Source: Myxococcales bacterium | GTDB taxonomy: Bacteria > Myxococcota_A > Polyangia > Polyangiales > Polyangiaceae | NCBI GenBank assembly: GCA_016712525.1 | Contig: JADJQX010000007.1 | Coordinates: 1,116,001 to 1,180,000, forward strand | Length of the DNA: 64,000 bases | Reading direction: 5' to 3' | Part shown: positions 17,086 to 25,377 of the stretch, one piece after another | Numbering within the stretch: position 1 is the stretch's first letter | Layout of the letters: the number at the start of each line of letters is the position of its first letter | Position numbers and translations under genes: made by a program | The notes under the pieces: generated by a model | Told to the model about the DNA's origin: nothing | The model's database searches: none | What the model saw: the letters and a program-made list of their open reading frames with translations, nothing else

Positions 17086-18354
17086 TCACTCGTCGTCGTC
17101 GCCACCGTGACCGCCGCCGCCGCCCTGCCCCATGCGGAGCTTCTGCAGCATCTGCTGGAGCTGGGCCTCGTTGTATTTGGGCTTCGGCGGCACGGCCTTC
17201 GGGTCGAGCATGCGCAGGCGATCCTGGGCCATCTCGTCGAGGTACGCGAACGGGTGCGTCTCTCCGGGCTTCGACAGGCGATCGCGGAGCGAGACGAGCA
17301 GCTCCTTGGCCTTGGCCTTGTCGCCCTTGTCTTGGAAGACGCGCGACTGGTGGTACATCCCGAGCTCCTTGAAGCCCTTCGTGTCGATGACGTTCTCGAG
17401 CGCCTTGTACTCGGCCATCGCGGCGTCGAGGTGTTTGTCCTTGTTCGGGGCGTCGAGCTTGGCTTTCAGCTCGTAGGCGAACCCGAGGCCTTCCATGGCG
17501 CGCCCGCGGACCTCCACGTCGGCCGCCGCGAGCGGCGAGGACTTCGCGTCGGTGTAGGCCGCGATCGCGCCGTCGGCGTCGCGTTTGTCGAGGAGCACGG
17601 AGGCCTCGCCGAGGCGCGCGAGGTACGCCGCGCCCGTGCCCGGGTACTTCGCCTGGACCTCTTTGTACTTGGCGAGGGCCGAGTCGCGCTTCTCGGTGTG
17701 GGTCTTGAAGATCGGGCGCGGGTCCTTGATGCGGCCGCTCTCGTCGTCGTCCGGGGGGAGCTCGCCGATGAGACCGCGATCGTCGGCGACGGCCTTCGAG
17801 AGGCTCACCGAGGCGTCCGCCGCGTGTTTCTGCTGGTAGAAGAGGTACCCGCCGAACGCGAGCAGCCCCACCACCAAGAGCGCTCCGCCGATCTGGACCG
17901 TCTGCTGGTTCTTCTCGAGCCAGCCCGTGGTGCGGGCGAGGAGCGGGTCGGCCGCGTCGGCGGCCTGAGCGACGTCGGCTTTGCGTTTCTCGCGCACCTC
18001 CGCGAGCTTCTTGCTCGCGGCCTTCGCGAGGGCGGCCTTCCCCTGCCCCTTCTTCTTGAGCTTCGACTGACGCTCGCGGAGCTTGAGCTCCTCCTTCGCG
18101 ATCTCCGGATCTTCGCTCAGGTCGAGGTCCTCTTCGACGACCTTCTTCTTCGCGGACGCGGGAGCCTTCGCGTCGTCGCTCGGCTTCGCGGCAACCTCGT
18201 CGCCGTCGCCGTCGCTCTCGTCGTCGCCGTCGTCCGTCTCGTCGTTCTCGTCCGCGCCGTCGCTCTCGCCGGCGCTGGCCTTGGCCTCGTCGGTCGTGGG
18301 GGCGTCTTCGGTCGTCTCGGGCTTGTCGGCGTCTTTTTCGGTCTTGTCGGACAC
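17086..18354 (-). CDS. Membrane-anchored TPR protein, YfgM-like
   Basis: GTG at 18354 is chosen because AAGGAG sits 6 to 7 bases upstream and because the longer frame would overlap the previous gene (ends 18378). The 422-residue product has a very acidic, disordered N-terminus (about 1-80, runs of Asp/Glu), a charged Lys-rich helical part, one transmembrane helix at about 153-172 (QIGGALLVVGLLAFGGYLFY) and then TPR-like helices (about 185-390). It ends with Gly/His/Asp-rich residues. This layout (cytoplasmic tail, one membrane helix, periplasmic TPRs) matches YfgM, an accessory factor at the Sec translocon linked with periplasmic chaperones. It is followed by the bamB-like gene as in E. coli. 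The acidic tail is much longer than in E. coli YfgM. Confidence 0.65.
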   Translation of the reverse strand: MSDKTEKDADKPETTEDAPTTDEAKASAGESDGADENDETDDGDDESDGDGDEVAAKPSDDAKAPASAKKKVVEEDLDLSEDPEIAKEELKLRERQSKLKKKGQGKAALAKAASKKLAEVREKRKADVAQAADAADPLLARTTGWLEKNQQTVQIGGALLVVGLLAFGGYLFYQQKHAADASVSLSKAVADDRGLIGELPPDDDESGRIKDPRPIFKTHTEKRDSALAKYKEVQAKYPGTGAAYLARLGEASVLLDKRDADGAIAAYTDAKSSPLAAADVEVRGRAMEGLGFAYELKAKLDAPNKDKHLDAAMAEYKALENVIDTKGFKELGMYHQSRVFQDKGDKAKAKELLVSLRDRLSKPGETHPFAYLDEMAQDRLRMLDPKAVPPKPKYNEAQLQQMLQKLRMGQGGGGGHGGDDDE

Positions 18355-18377
18355 GGCGGCTCCTTGCGGCGCGGACC

Positions 18378-21300
18378 TTACTCGGCCTTGGCGTCCGCGG
18401 AAAGCCCCGCGTCGTCCTCGTCGGTCCCGCCGTCCCACGCTTCTTTTGGCGGTGGGGGGAGCTCGTCGGAGAGCGGCACCACCCACGCCCCTCGCACGCC
18501 CGCGGGATGGGTGACCTCGAGGCGCACCTCGTTCGACGCCGAAGGGGCGGTCCCTTCGGCCACGATCGAGGTGCCGTTCGGGCCGACGGCGTGAGGCAGG
18601 AAGGTCGACCCGTCGACCCGAACCTCGGCCGCGCCCCCGGGCCCTCCCACCTCGACGAGGACCCGAAACGGCCGCCGAGGTGCCGTCACGAGCCCCTCGA
18701 GGCGCGCCACGAGCCCTCCGTCACCCGCCGCTTTCAGGCCCCCGCGCTTCGGGACGAGGAGCCCCGCCCGCAGCGCCATCGAGACGGCGCCGTCGAGCGG
18801 CTCGGGCATCCCCGCGAACATGGCAAGTGGCTGATAAAGCTCATCTTTTGCTCCGAGCACCACGAGCGCTTCGGCGAGCCGCGCTCGCGTGGGCCGGTAG
18901 CGCTCGACGGCGAAGGCCGCGAGCAGCGCGGGGCGCGCGGACGTGTCTCCGATGGCCGCGAGGGCGTCGGCGGCGTAGGGCCGGATGCGTAGGTCCGAGA
19001 GCGCGCTCACGAGCGACGGTACGGCGGCTTTTGCCTTGTGACGCGCCAGCGCCGCGAGCAGCTCGCGCGCCCGGTCGAGCTCGAGGCCCGCGCCGCGGTC
19101 GTCGAGCCACGCCGCGAGGACGCCCACGCCCCGCGGATCCCCGCCGTCGGCGAGCGCGAGCGCCGCCTTGCGACGCAGGCCCACGTCGTGACCCTCGAAG
19201 AGGCGGACGACCAGGGTCGTCTCGGCCTCGCGGGCGCCACCAGCGCGCACGAGCAAAAGGGCGAGGCTCGTCCGCGTGGGCCCGTCGTCCTCCCTGCCGA
19301 AGGCGCGCTCCGCCGCGAGCTTGGTGACGGCGGGGCGGTTCAGCCAGAACGCGACCTCGGCCGCCTCCCGCCGCACCTCGGGGCTCGCGTCGTCGAAGAG
19401 CGCCGCGACGTCCTCCGCGGCGTCGGCTTCCCCTTGTTTTCCGCGACGAAGCGCGTCGGGTAGCTTCGTGCCGCCCTCGTAGCGACCATGGTCCCTTTCG
19501 GTCTGCGCGAGCCTCGCGCGGAGGGCCTTGCCGCGGGGCTCGTGCGCGCCAAGGTCCTTGGTTTGGCGCGGGTCCGTGGTGATGTCGTAGAGGGCACACG
19601 CCGCGACCTTGCGCGCGCACACGAGGCGGTCGCGCCCCTCGGCCACCAGCGTGCCTTCGTCGGTCTCGGCGAACGCGAACCCCGCTTTTTCCTCGGGCGC
19701 CGTCTCGCCGTCGCGGAGGACCTTGCCGAGGTCTCGGCCTCGCACGCGCGCGGGCCGTGGAATGCCGAGCGCGGACAGCACCGTGGGCAAGATGTCGATC
19801 GTCTGCACGGGGGCCTCGGCGGTCTGCGCGCGGACTCCGGGGCCGGTCACGACGAGCGGTACCCGGACCTGCTCCTCGTACACCGTCGTCCCATGGTAGC
19901 GGCCGCCGTGATCCCCGAACTCCTCGCCGTGATCGGCGCTGACCACGAACGTCGCGCCGGGCCGCGCCTGCTCGACGTCCGCGACGAGCTCTCCGACGGT
20001 CGCGTCGGCCTCGGCGACCTCGCTGTCGTACGCGTCGACGTCGGTCGGGCGCTTCGGATCGCCGAACGTCCGCCCCTCGTGCGCCACGTACGGCTCGTGC
20101 GGCTCGAACAGGTGGACCCACAGGAAGAGGGGGCGATCCTTCGGCGCGCTCGCCAAATACCTCCGAACCTGAGCGACGCGGGTCGCCCGATCGGCGAACT
20201 CGACCTTCCGGTACTCGAAGTCGAGCCCCGAGTCCCGGAACGACACGAACCGCGCCTCGTCGATGAAGAAGACGGCCGGCGGGTAGAAAGCAGCCGTGCG
20301 GTACCCGTACCGGCGCATGTGCGTCGCCAGGGTCTCGGAGCCCTCGCCCACGCCGAGCGCGAGCAGTGGCTTCATGTACTTCCCGGTGAGCATCGAGGTC
20401 ACCGAGTACGAGGTGTGGGGCGTGGGGCAATAGGCGTGCGAAAAACGCGTGCCTCGGGCGGCGAGCGCGTCGATGTTCGGGGTGGTCGGCCGCGCGTATC
20501 CGTACGACGAGAGATGGTCGGCGCGGAGGGCGTCGATCGTCACGAGCACGACGTCGCGCCCCGTCCAATCGAGCGCACGCGCGACCTCGCCCGACGGCAC
20601 CGCCTTCGCCGACGCGGCGCCCTCGTCGGAGGCTTCCGGCGGAGCAATCCACGCGGCGAGCCTCACCGCACGCCCGAGCAGAGGCGCCCGGTCGAGCAGC
20701 ACCATGCGAAGGTTGTCGGACTTCTGCGCCCCGCGCGCGCCGACGCCCACGTACCCCATGAGGGCCACCGAGACGAGCAGCGTGCCGAGCGCCGTTCGCG
20801 TCACGGCCCGGCTCGCCGGGAGCGCCCCCCCGAGGACCGCGAGCGCCACGAGAAAGGCCAAGTGGCAGCTCTCGTGGAAACCCGGATAAAGCCTTGGAAG
20901 TACGAAAGAATCTGCCACCCAAAGCGAGGCAGCGAGGGCCCCTGCCACGCCCGCCCTCGCGCCCGCAGAGAGCGCCATGAAGCGCGGCATCGCGACGCGC
21001 ACCGCGCCTCCGACGAGCCCCGCGGTGACGAGCATGAACGGGACGCGCACCGCCCAGCTCTCGGTGTGCCGCCCCGTCGACACCGAGAGCGCGGCCGCGG
21101 CTCCGAAGAGCGCCGCGAGCCCCACGTAGAGGCGCGCCTCCCTCCCCGTCCCGGCCCGACGCAGCGCGACCCCGAGCTCGGCCACGAGGGCGAACGTCAC
21201 GGCGGGCGCGACGAGCGCCGCGAGCAGCAGCGGCGACAGGTAGCGCCTCGCGATGGCCATTTCCCAGTACCCGGCGAACATCGACCGGTAGCCGAAGCCG

Positions 21301-21386
21301 ATGACCAGGTTCTCGAGGGCGATCGCGAACGCCCACACCAAGAGGATGCGGCCCGCGCGCTCGAGCATGGAGCGGGCGTGGGTCAT
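18378..21386 (-). CDS. Membrane-anchored sulfatase-fold protein with C-terminal HEAT repeats
   Basis: ATG at 21386 overlaps the recG-like stop as ATGA, which fixes the start. The 1002-residue product has several membrane helices in residues 1-220, then an alkaline-phosphatase/sulfatase-fold domain (about 278-640). Metal-binding phrases are VTIDALRADHLSSYG (282-296) and VVSADHGEEFGDHGG. The C-terminal third (about 690-930) is built of HEAT-like helical repeats. At the nucleophile position the sulfatase signature Cys/Ser-x-Pro-x-Arg is absent: aligned on the conserved TG (334-335), Thr325 takes the Cys place (PHTSYSVTSMLTGKY). Thr nucleophiles occur in related lipid phosphotransferases such as LtaS and EptA, so transfer of a phospho-headgroup in the envelope is more likely than sulfate ester cleavage. 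The substrate is unknown. Confidence 0.75.
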   Translation of the reverse strand: MTHARSMLERAGRILLVWAFAIALENLVIGFGYRSMFAGYWEMAIARRYLSPLLLAALVAPAVTFALVAELGVALRRAGTGREARLYVGLAALFGAAAALSVSTGRHTESWAVRVPFMLVTAGLVGGAVRVAMPRFMALSAGARAGVAGALAASLWVADSFVLPRLYPGFHESCHLAFLVALAVLGGALPASRAVTRTALGTLLVSVALMGYVGVGARGAQKSDNLRMVLLDRAPLLGRAVRLAAWIAPPEASDEGAASAKAVPSGEVARALDWTGRDVVLVTIDALRADHLSSYGYARPTTPNIDALAARGTRFSHAYCPTPHTSYSVTSMLTGKYMKPLLALGVGEGSETLATHMRRYGYRTAAFYPPAVFFIDEARFVSFRDSGLDFEYRKVEFADRATRVAQVRRYLASAPKDRPLFLWVHLFEPHEPYVAHEGRTFGDPKRPTDVDAYDSEVAEADATVGELVADVEQARPGATFVVSADHGEEFGDHGGRYHGTTVYEEQVRVPLVVTGPGVRAQTAEAPVQTIDILPTVLSALGIPRPARVRGRDLGKVLRDGETAPEEKAGFAFAETDEGTLVAEGRDRLVCARKVAACALYDITTDPRQTKDLGAHEPRGKALRARLAQTERDHGRYEGGTKLPDALRRGKQGEADAAEDVAALFDDASPEVRREAAEVAFWLNRPAVTKLAAERAFGREDDGPTRTSLALLLVRAGGAREAETTLVVRLFEGHDVGLRRKAALALADGGDPRGVGVLAAWLDDRGAGLELDRARELLAALARHKAKAAVPSLVSALSDLRIRPYAADALAAIGDTSARPALLAAFAVERYRPTRARLAEALVVLGAKDELYQPLAMFAGMPEPLDGAVSMALRAGLLVPKRGGLKAAGDGGLVARLEGLVTAPRRPFRVLVEVGGPGGAAEVRVDGSTFLPHAVGPNGTSIVAEGTAPSASNEVRLEVTHPAGVRGAWVVPLSDELPPPPKEAWDGGTDEDDAGLSADAKAE

Positions 21387-23392
21387 CCTGCGGCCTCGTA
21401 CACGAGCCCTCGCCGAGCGCGCGCGACGATGCGCTGGAACACCCGGGCGTCGGGCGACTCGAGCTCCGGGTCCGTCTCGAGGAGGCGGGCCACGGCGCGG
21501 GAGATCGCTTCGTGGGGGAGCTCGATCGGCGCCTCGCTCGTGCCCGACTGCCGCTCTCCGAGGCGGTCGCCAGGGCCGCGCTCGCGGAGATCGCCGTGGG
21601 CGACCTCGGCCCCCGAGGTCGTGCGCACGAAGGCCTCGATGCGGCGTACGCCAGGGGCCTTCGCGCCCTCGGACGGGACGAGCCACATTTCCCCCGGGAG
21701 ATCCCCCCGCCCGACGCGCCCGCGGAGCTGATGGAGCTGCCCGACCCCGAAGCGGTCGGCCTCCAGCACGATCATGCGCGTCGCTTCGGGGACGTCGATG
21801 CCGACCTCGACGACGCTCGACGCGACGAGCACGTCGACGCGGCCCTCGCGGAGCGCCTCGAGCACGGAGGACAGGTCGGCCGAGGCCCCGTGGGCGATCG
21901 CCACGGTGGCCCACGGGAGCGCCTTCGAGACCCTCGCGGCGACCTCCGCGAGCCCGGGCGCACCCGCGGCCCCGCGCGCGACGCGTGGCCCCACCACGAA
22001 CACCCGCGCGCCCGCGCGCACCTCGGCGTCGAGGCCCACGAGGGCGGCGTCGAGGGCGGCAGAGGGTACGATCCGCGTGACGGTCGGCGCGGTCGCGAGG
22101 GGCCTCCGACCGAGCTCGCTGACCGTGAGCGCGTCGTCCGGGGCGAGCGCGAGCGCGAGGGTCCGAGGGAGCGGCGTCGCGGTGAGCAGGAGCACGTGCG
22201 GCGACAGCATCCCGGCCGCGTCGACGAGCGTGCTTCGGAGCGCCGTGCCCGTGCGTTGGGGCTCGTCGATCACGACGAGCGCCGCGGACCCGGCACGACG
22301 AGACGCGAGCGCGTGCGTCCCCACGCACACGTCGAACGCCTGGGGGAGCGCCTCGGTGGCCGAGGTCACGAGCCCGAGGGAAAACGGCATTCCCATGGAG
22401 ATACGAGCATTTAGAACAACCTTGTGCCACTGCTCCGCGAGCGCGACCGTCGGCGCGAACACGGTGGCCCGGAGGCCCGCCGAGGCCGCCGCGAGCAACG
22501 CCGCGAGCGCCACCATCGTCTTGCCCGTGCCAACGTCGCCGAGGGCGAGCCTGCGCATCGGCACCTCCCGCGACATGTCGGCCGCGACGTCGGCGATGGT
22601 GCGGGACTGGTCGACGGTGAAGGTGAGCGTCATCGCCGCGGCGAGCCTGTCTGCGGCCTCGGCGACCCCTGGGACGGCGATCGCGCGTGGTGGAGGCTCT
22701 CGCGCGCTCAGGTAGCGACGCGCGGTGGCCTCGGCGATCGCGAGGGCGACGCGCGCGTCACGGAGGGCTCGAGGGTCCCCCCCGTGGGCCTCGCGGAGCA
22801 GGCCGGGCGCGATCCCACACGCCTCGGAGACGACGGTCGGCGCGATGGGGCATCCCTCCGCGAGCTCGACGGCCGCGTCGATCGCCCCGCGCACCTTCGT
22901 GACCGCGTCGGGGTACTCGAGGAACACGCGGGTGGTCCCCGTGCGAGCGACCTTCGGGGCGAGGAGGTAGCGCTTGCCGCGGCCGTCGCGGAGGAGCCTC
23001 CCGGCGGCCACGATGGGCTCCCCTTCGCGGAGCTCGAGGGCCAGGATCGCGTGCGCGCGGTAGGGGTACCGAAGGTCGAGGCTCGCCCGCCCGTCGCTCG
23101 AGGCGAGGCTCACGCGGGTCGTGCTCCGCCCGCGAAAAAACGCGACGGAGACCCGCCTCACCACGCCGCGGATGGCCACGATCCTCTCCGCGGATGGCGA
23201 GAGGTCCTCGTCGCCGAGGCTCTCGATCTCGCGCGCGTCGTCGAGCGTGGCGGCCCAGATCGGCAGGCAAAGGACGAGGTCCAGCGGCGCCTCGATCCCG
23301 TGCTCGCGGAGGCGCGCGGCCGTCTTCGGGCCGATGCCCGGGAGCGCCTCGATCGGCCCCGCGTGGCTCACCGAGGTCGGCAAAGATCCCAT
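21383..23392 (-). CDS. recG: RecG-like ATP-dependent DNA helicase with altered motif II
   Basis: ATG at 23392 is chosen because the frame upstream runs towards greA with no coding character. The 668-residue product has an N-terminal helix-hairpin-helix-like segment (PIEALPGIGPKTAARLREHG), a wedge/OB domain (about 60-170), and superfamily 2 motifs. These are Walker A GDVGTGKT (about 282-289), LLLTATPLPRTLALA, and VVEVGIDVPEATRMIVLEADRFGVGQLHQLRGRVGRG. RecG remodels stalled replication forks and Holliday junctions. Unusually, motif II reads VIDEPQRTGT instead of the family's DEQHRFG; Asp and Glu needed for ATP hydrolysis remain, but the His and Phe are lost. It overlaps the downstream sulfatase-fold gene by 4 bases and follows greA. 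Confidence 0.85.
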   Translation of the reverse strand: MGSLPTSVSHAGPIEALPGIGPKTAARLREHGIEAPLDLVLCLPIWAATLDDAREIESLGDEDLSPSAERIVAIRGVVRRVSVAFFRGRSTTRVSLASSDGRASLDLRYPYRAHAILALELREGEPIVAAGRLLRDGRGKRYLLAPKVARTGTTRVFLEYPDAVTKVRGAIDAAVELAEGCPIAPTVVSEACGIAPGLLREAHGGDPRALRDARVALAIAEATARRYLSAREPPPRAIAVPGVAEAADRLAAAMTLTFTVDQSRTIADVAADMSREVPMRRLALGDVGTGKTMVALAALLAAASAGLRATVFAPTVALAEQWHKVVLNARISMGMPFSLGLVTSATEALPQAFDVCVGTHALASRRAGSAALVVIDEPQRTGTALRSTLVDAAGMLSPHVLLLTATPLPRTLALALAPDDALTVSELGRRPLATAPTVTRIVPSAALDAALVGLDAEVRAGARVFVVGPRVARGAAGAPGLAEVAARVSKALPWATVAIAHGASADLSSVLEALREGRVDVLVASSVVEVGIDVPEATRMIVLEADRFGVGQLHQLRGRVGRGDLPGEMWLVPSEGAKAPGVRRIEAFVRTTSGAEVAHGDLRERGPGDRLGERQSGTSEAPIELPHEAISRAVARLLETDPELESPDARVFQRIVARARRGLVYEAAG

Positions 23393-23447
23393 CGGACGCC
23401 GATCCTCGCGATGACGCCACGGACGCGGCGCCGCCCACACGCCGAGC

Positions 23448-23924
23448 TCACTTGTAGGACACGTCGACGACCTCGTAGGTGCGCTCACCGCCGGGCATGC
23501 GCACCTTCACCTCGTCGCCGGCCTCTTTGCCCAGGAGCGAGCGCGCGAGGGGGCTCGTGATGCTGAGCAGCCCCTGCTCGATGTCCGACTCGTCCGCCCC
23601 GAGGATCCGGTAGACGACCTCTTCGTCGGTCTTCACGTTGAGGAGCTTCACGTAGGCGCCGAACGCGACGCGCGAGCTCTCGATCTTGGACGGATCGATC
23701 ACCTCGGCGCGCGCGAGCTTGTCCTCGAGCTCCTTCACGCGCCCCTCGGTGAAGGACTGCTTCTCCCGCGCGGCGTGGTACTCGGCGTTCTCGCTGAGGT
23801 CGCCGTGCTCGCGGGCGGTGGCGATCATTTGGATGATGCGGGGGCGCTCGACGCTGCGCAGGTGGTGGAGCTCGGCGCGGAGCTTCTCGAAACCCTCGGG
23901 CGTGATCGGGTTCTTTTCGACCAT
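23448..23924 (-). CDS. greA: Transcription elongation factor GreA
   Basis: ATG at 23924 gives 158 residues, the same length as E. coli GreA; an in-frame GTG at 23942 would add six residues. The N-terminal coiled coil (ITPEGFEKLRAELHHLRSVERP ... REHGDLSENAEYHAAREKQ) carries the acidic tip motif GDLSENAEY that reaches into the RNA polymerase secondary channel. The C-terminal FKBP-like domain (SSRVAFGAYVKLL ... LLGKEAGDEVKVRMPGG) binds the polymerase. GreA stimulates transcript cleavage to rescue backtracked polymerase. The gene begins the minus-strand run greA-recG-sulfatase-fold-TPR-bamB. Confidence 0.96.
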   Translation of the reverse strand: MVEKNPITPEGFEKLRAELHHLRSVERPRIIQMIATAREHGDLSENAEYHAAREKQSFTEGRVKELEDKLARAEVIDPSKIESSRVAFGAYVKLLNVKTDEEVVYRILGADESDIEQGLLSITSPLARSLLGKEAGDEVKVRMPGGERTYEVVDVSYK

Positions 23925-23998
23925 GGCGGCACTCTTACCCACGTTCGCGGGCGACGGAAGGGTGTGGCCCTCCGCGGCCCTCGGGAAGGAGGTTGTCC

Positions 23999-24036
23999 AA
24001 AAGACGACACCCCGGGTGGCGTTGCCATTCCGGGGT
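23999..24036 (-). terminator. Candidate intrinsic terminator after tRNA-Glu
   Basis: On the minus strand, 17 bases after the tRNA-Glu 3' end, arms ACCCCGG (complement of 24030-24036) and CCGGGGT (24009-24015) pair. An inner TGGC-AAC-GCCA hairpin lies within, and GTCGTCTTTT follows (to 23999). This fits a Rho-independent terminator for the tRNA transcript before greA. Confidence 0.6.
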
Positions 24037-24052
24037 GATTCTCACTTTTTTG

Positions 24053-24124
24053 CGACCCCAACGGGAATCGAACCCGTGTTACCGGCGTGAGAGGCCGATG
24101 TCCTAACCGCTAGACGATGGGGCC
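24053..24124 (-). tRNA. tRNA-Glu (anticodon CUC)
   Basis: On the minus strand the acceptor GGCCCCA (24118-24124) pairs with TGGGGTC (24054-24060), discriminator G. The anticodon stem-loop reads CGGCCTCTCACGCCGG with anticodon CTC, and the T arm is ACGGGTTCGATTCCCGT. The CCA end is not encoded. It decodes GAG and lies 60 bp after tRNA-Gln on the same strand, probably co-transcribed. Confidence 0.95.
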
Positions 24125-24184
24125 AGGGATACTCGTATGTGAAGAAGCGAAGCGTGCCGGGCGTTCTGATCGCGGTCGGCGTAG

Positions 24185-24255
24185 TTCGGGAACTAGGATT
24201 CGAACCTAGATAAACGGAATCAGAATCCGTTGTCCTGCCATTAGACGATTCCCGA
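24185..24255 (-). tRNA. tRNA-Gln (anticodon CUG)
   Basis: On the minus strand the acceptor TCGGGAA (24249-24255) pairs with TTCCCGA (24186-24192), discriminator A. The anticodon stem-loop is ACGGA-TTCTGAT-TCCGT with anticodon CTG, and the T arm is CTAGGTTCGAATCCTAG. CCA is not encoded. It is the first tRNA of a two-tRNA unit (Gln, Glu). Confidence 0.95.
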
Positions 24256-24384
24256 ATGAAGGGGAAGCGCGACCTCGACCCTTCTTTCGTCGGCGTCGAG
24301 AACGCGGCGCACCATACTCGCGCTGGCGGCCGTGTCAACAGGAATTCGACATAGGTCCCTCACGCTCGGTTTCGTTCGGGATTT

Positions 24385-25218
24385 TCAGGTCTCGAGGTGG
24401 CGGGCGATGACGGCGAGCAGCGCGTCGGGGGCGTCGACGTGGACCCAGTGGCCGGCGTTCGGGATGGTCTCGAGCGCGACGTTCGAGGGACGCGCTTCGG
24501 CGGCGGCGCGAATTCGAGCCTCGGCCTCGGCGTCGACCGTGGGTGAGGCCCCACCTTTCACGACGACCACGCGACCCTCGAAGCTCGGCGGCGGCGCCTC
24601 GAGCAGCGCGAAGCCGTCGGTCACGAGGTAGTCGTGGAGGAGGGCCTCGATGGCGTCGAGGTCGAGGCGGAAGACGAAGCGATCTCCCTCTTGCGCGAGG
24701 TTCATCGCGAGCCACGCCGTGACGCCGCGATCGAGCCCTTGCCCGACGAAATGGGCCGTGAACGCGTCCCGCGTGGCGAAGCTCGGGGGCGCCGCGCGGA
24801 GGAGCTCGAGCACACGCACGGTGGTCTCGGAGCCCCGCTGGACCTTCGGGATCCCCGGGTGCGAGTCGATCACGAAGACCCGCTCGAGGGGCTCCGGTCG
24901 CGCGAGCGCGAAGGCCATCGCGACCTTGCCGCCGAAGCTGTGGCCGAGGACGTGCGTCACGGTCTTGCCCTCGCTCGCGGCGAGCGCCACGAGATCCTGG
25001 GCGCACGCCTCGACGGTGTGCGGAGGCGGAAACCCCTGCGAGCGCCCGTGCATTCGGAGGTCGACGAGCCACGCCTCGAGCCCCGGCCTCCCCGCGAGCA
25101 AGCGCTTCGCGAACCCCCGCCAGTTCGTGCCGGAGCCGAGGATGCCGTGGAGGAACAGAAAGACCCCGCGCGGAGGGCCCGGAGGCTCCGGCGGCAAGGT
25201 GGCGAGCGCGAGCTTCAC
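24385..25218 (-). CDS. Alpha/beta hydrolase (YbfF-like esterase)
   Basis: GTG at 25218 is preferred since the protein then begins MKLALATLPPEPPG, the usual start of this family; a TTG at 25305 is the alternative. The 277-residue product has the oxyanion-type motif FLHGILGSGTNW (about 22-33), the nucleophile elbow GHSFGGK (Ser94) and the C-terminal catalytic His in NAGHWVHVD (about 259-267). These match the YbfF/acetyltransferase-like esterase group that hydrolyses short acyl esters in the cytoplasm. There is no signal peptide. It stands between the tRNA unit and a divergent surface lipoprotein. The exact substrate is not predictable. Confidence 0.8.
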   Translation of the reverse strand: MKLALATLPPEPPGPPRGVFLFLHGILGSGTNWRGFAKRLLAGRPGLEAWLVDLRMHGRSQGFPPPHTVEACAQDLVALAASEGKTVTHVLGHSFGGKVAMAFALARPEPLERVFVIDSHPGIPKVQRGSETTVRVLELLRAAPPSFATRDAFTAHFVGQGLDRGVTAWLAMNLAQEGDRFVFRLDLDAIEALLHDYLVTDGFALLEAPPPSFEGRVVVVKGGASPTVDAEAEARIRAAAEARPSNVALETIPNAGHWVHVDAPDALLAVIARHLET

Positions 25219-25377
25219 GCGGCGAAAGGTAGCCCCGGACGTGGGGGGTGGCCCACCTTTCGTCGCCGCCGCGCCGCGAGGATCCGATCGTTCGCACGTA
25301 GTCAAACGTCCTACCTGAGCGCGGCAAATTCGTGACGAACGAGCGGCGCCAAGCGCGTTTCGTGCTAGCCCCGACGC

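Noticed and set aside
19488..21731. Plus-strand frame of 747 codons
   Set aside because: Antisense of the sulfatase-fold gene and part of recG; Arg/His-rich shadow composition.
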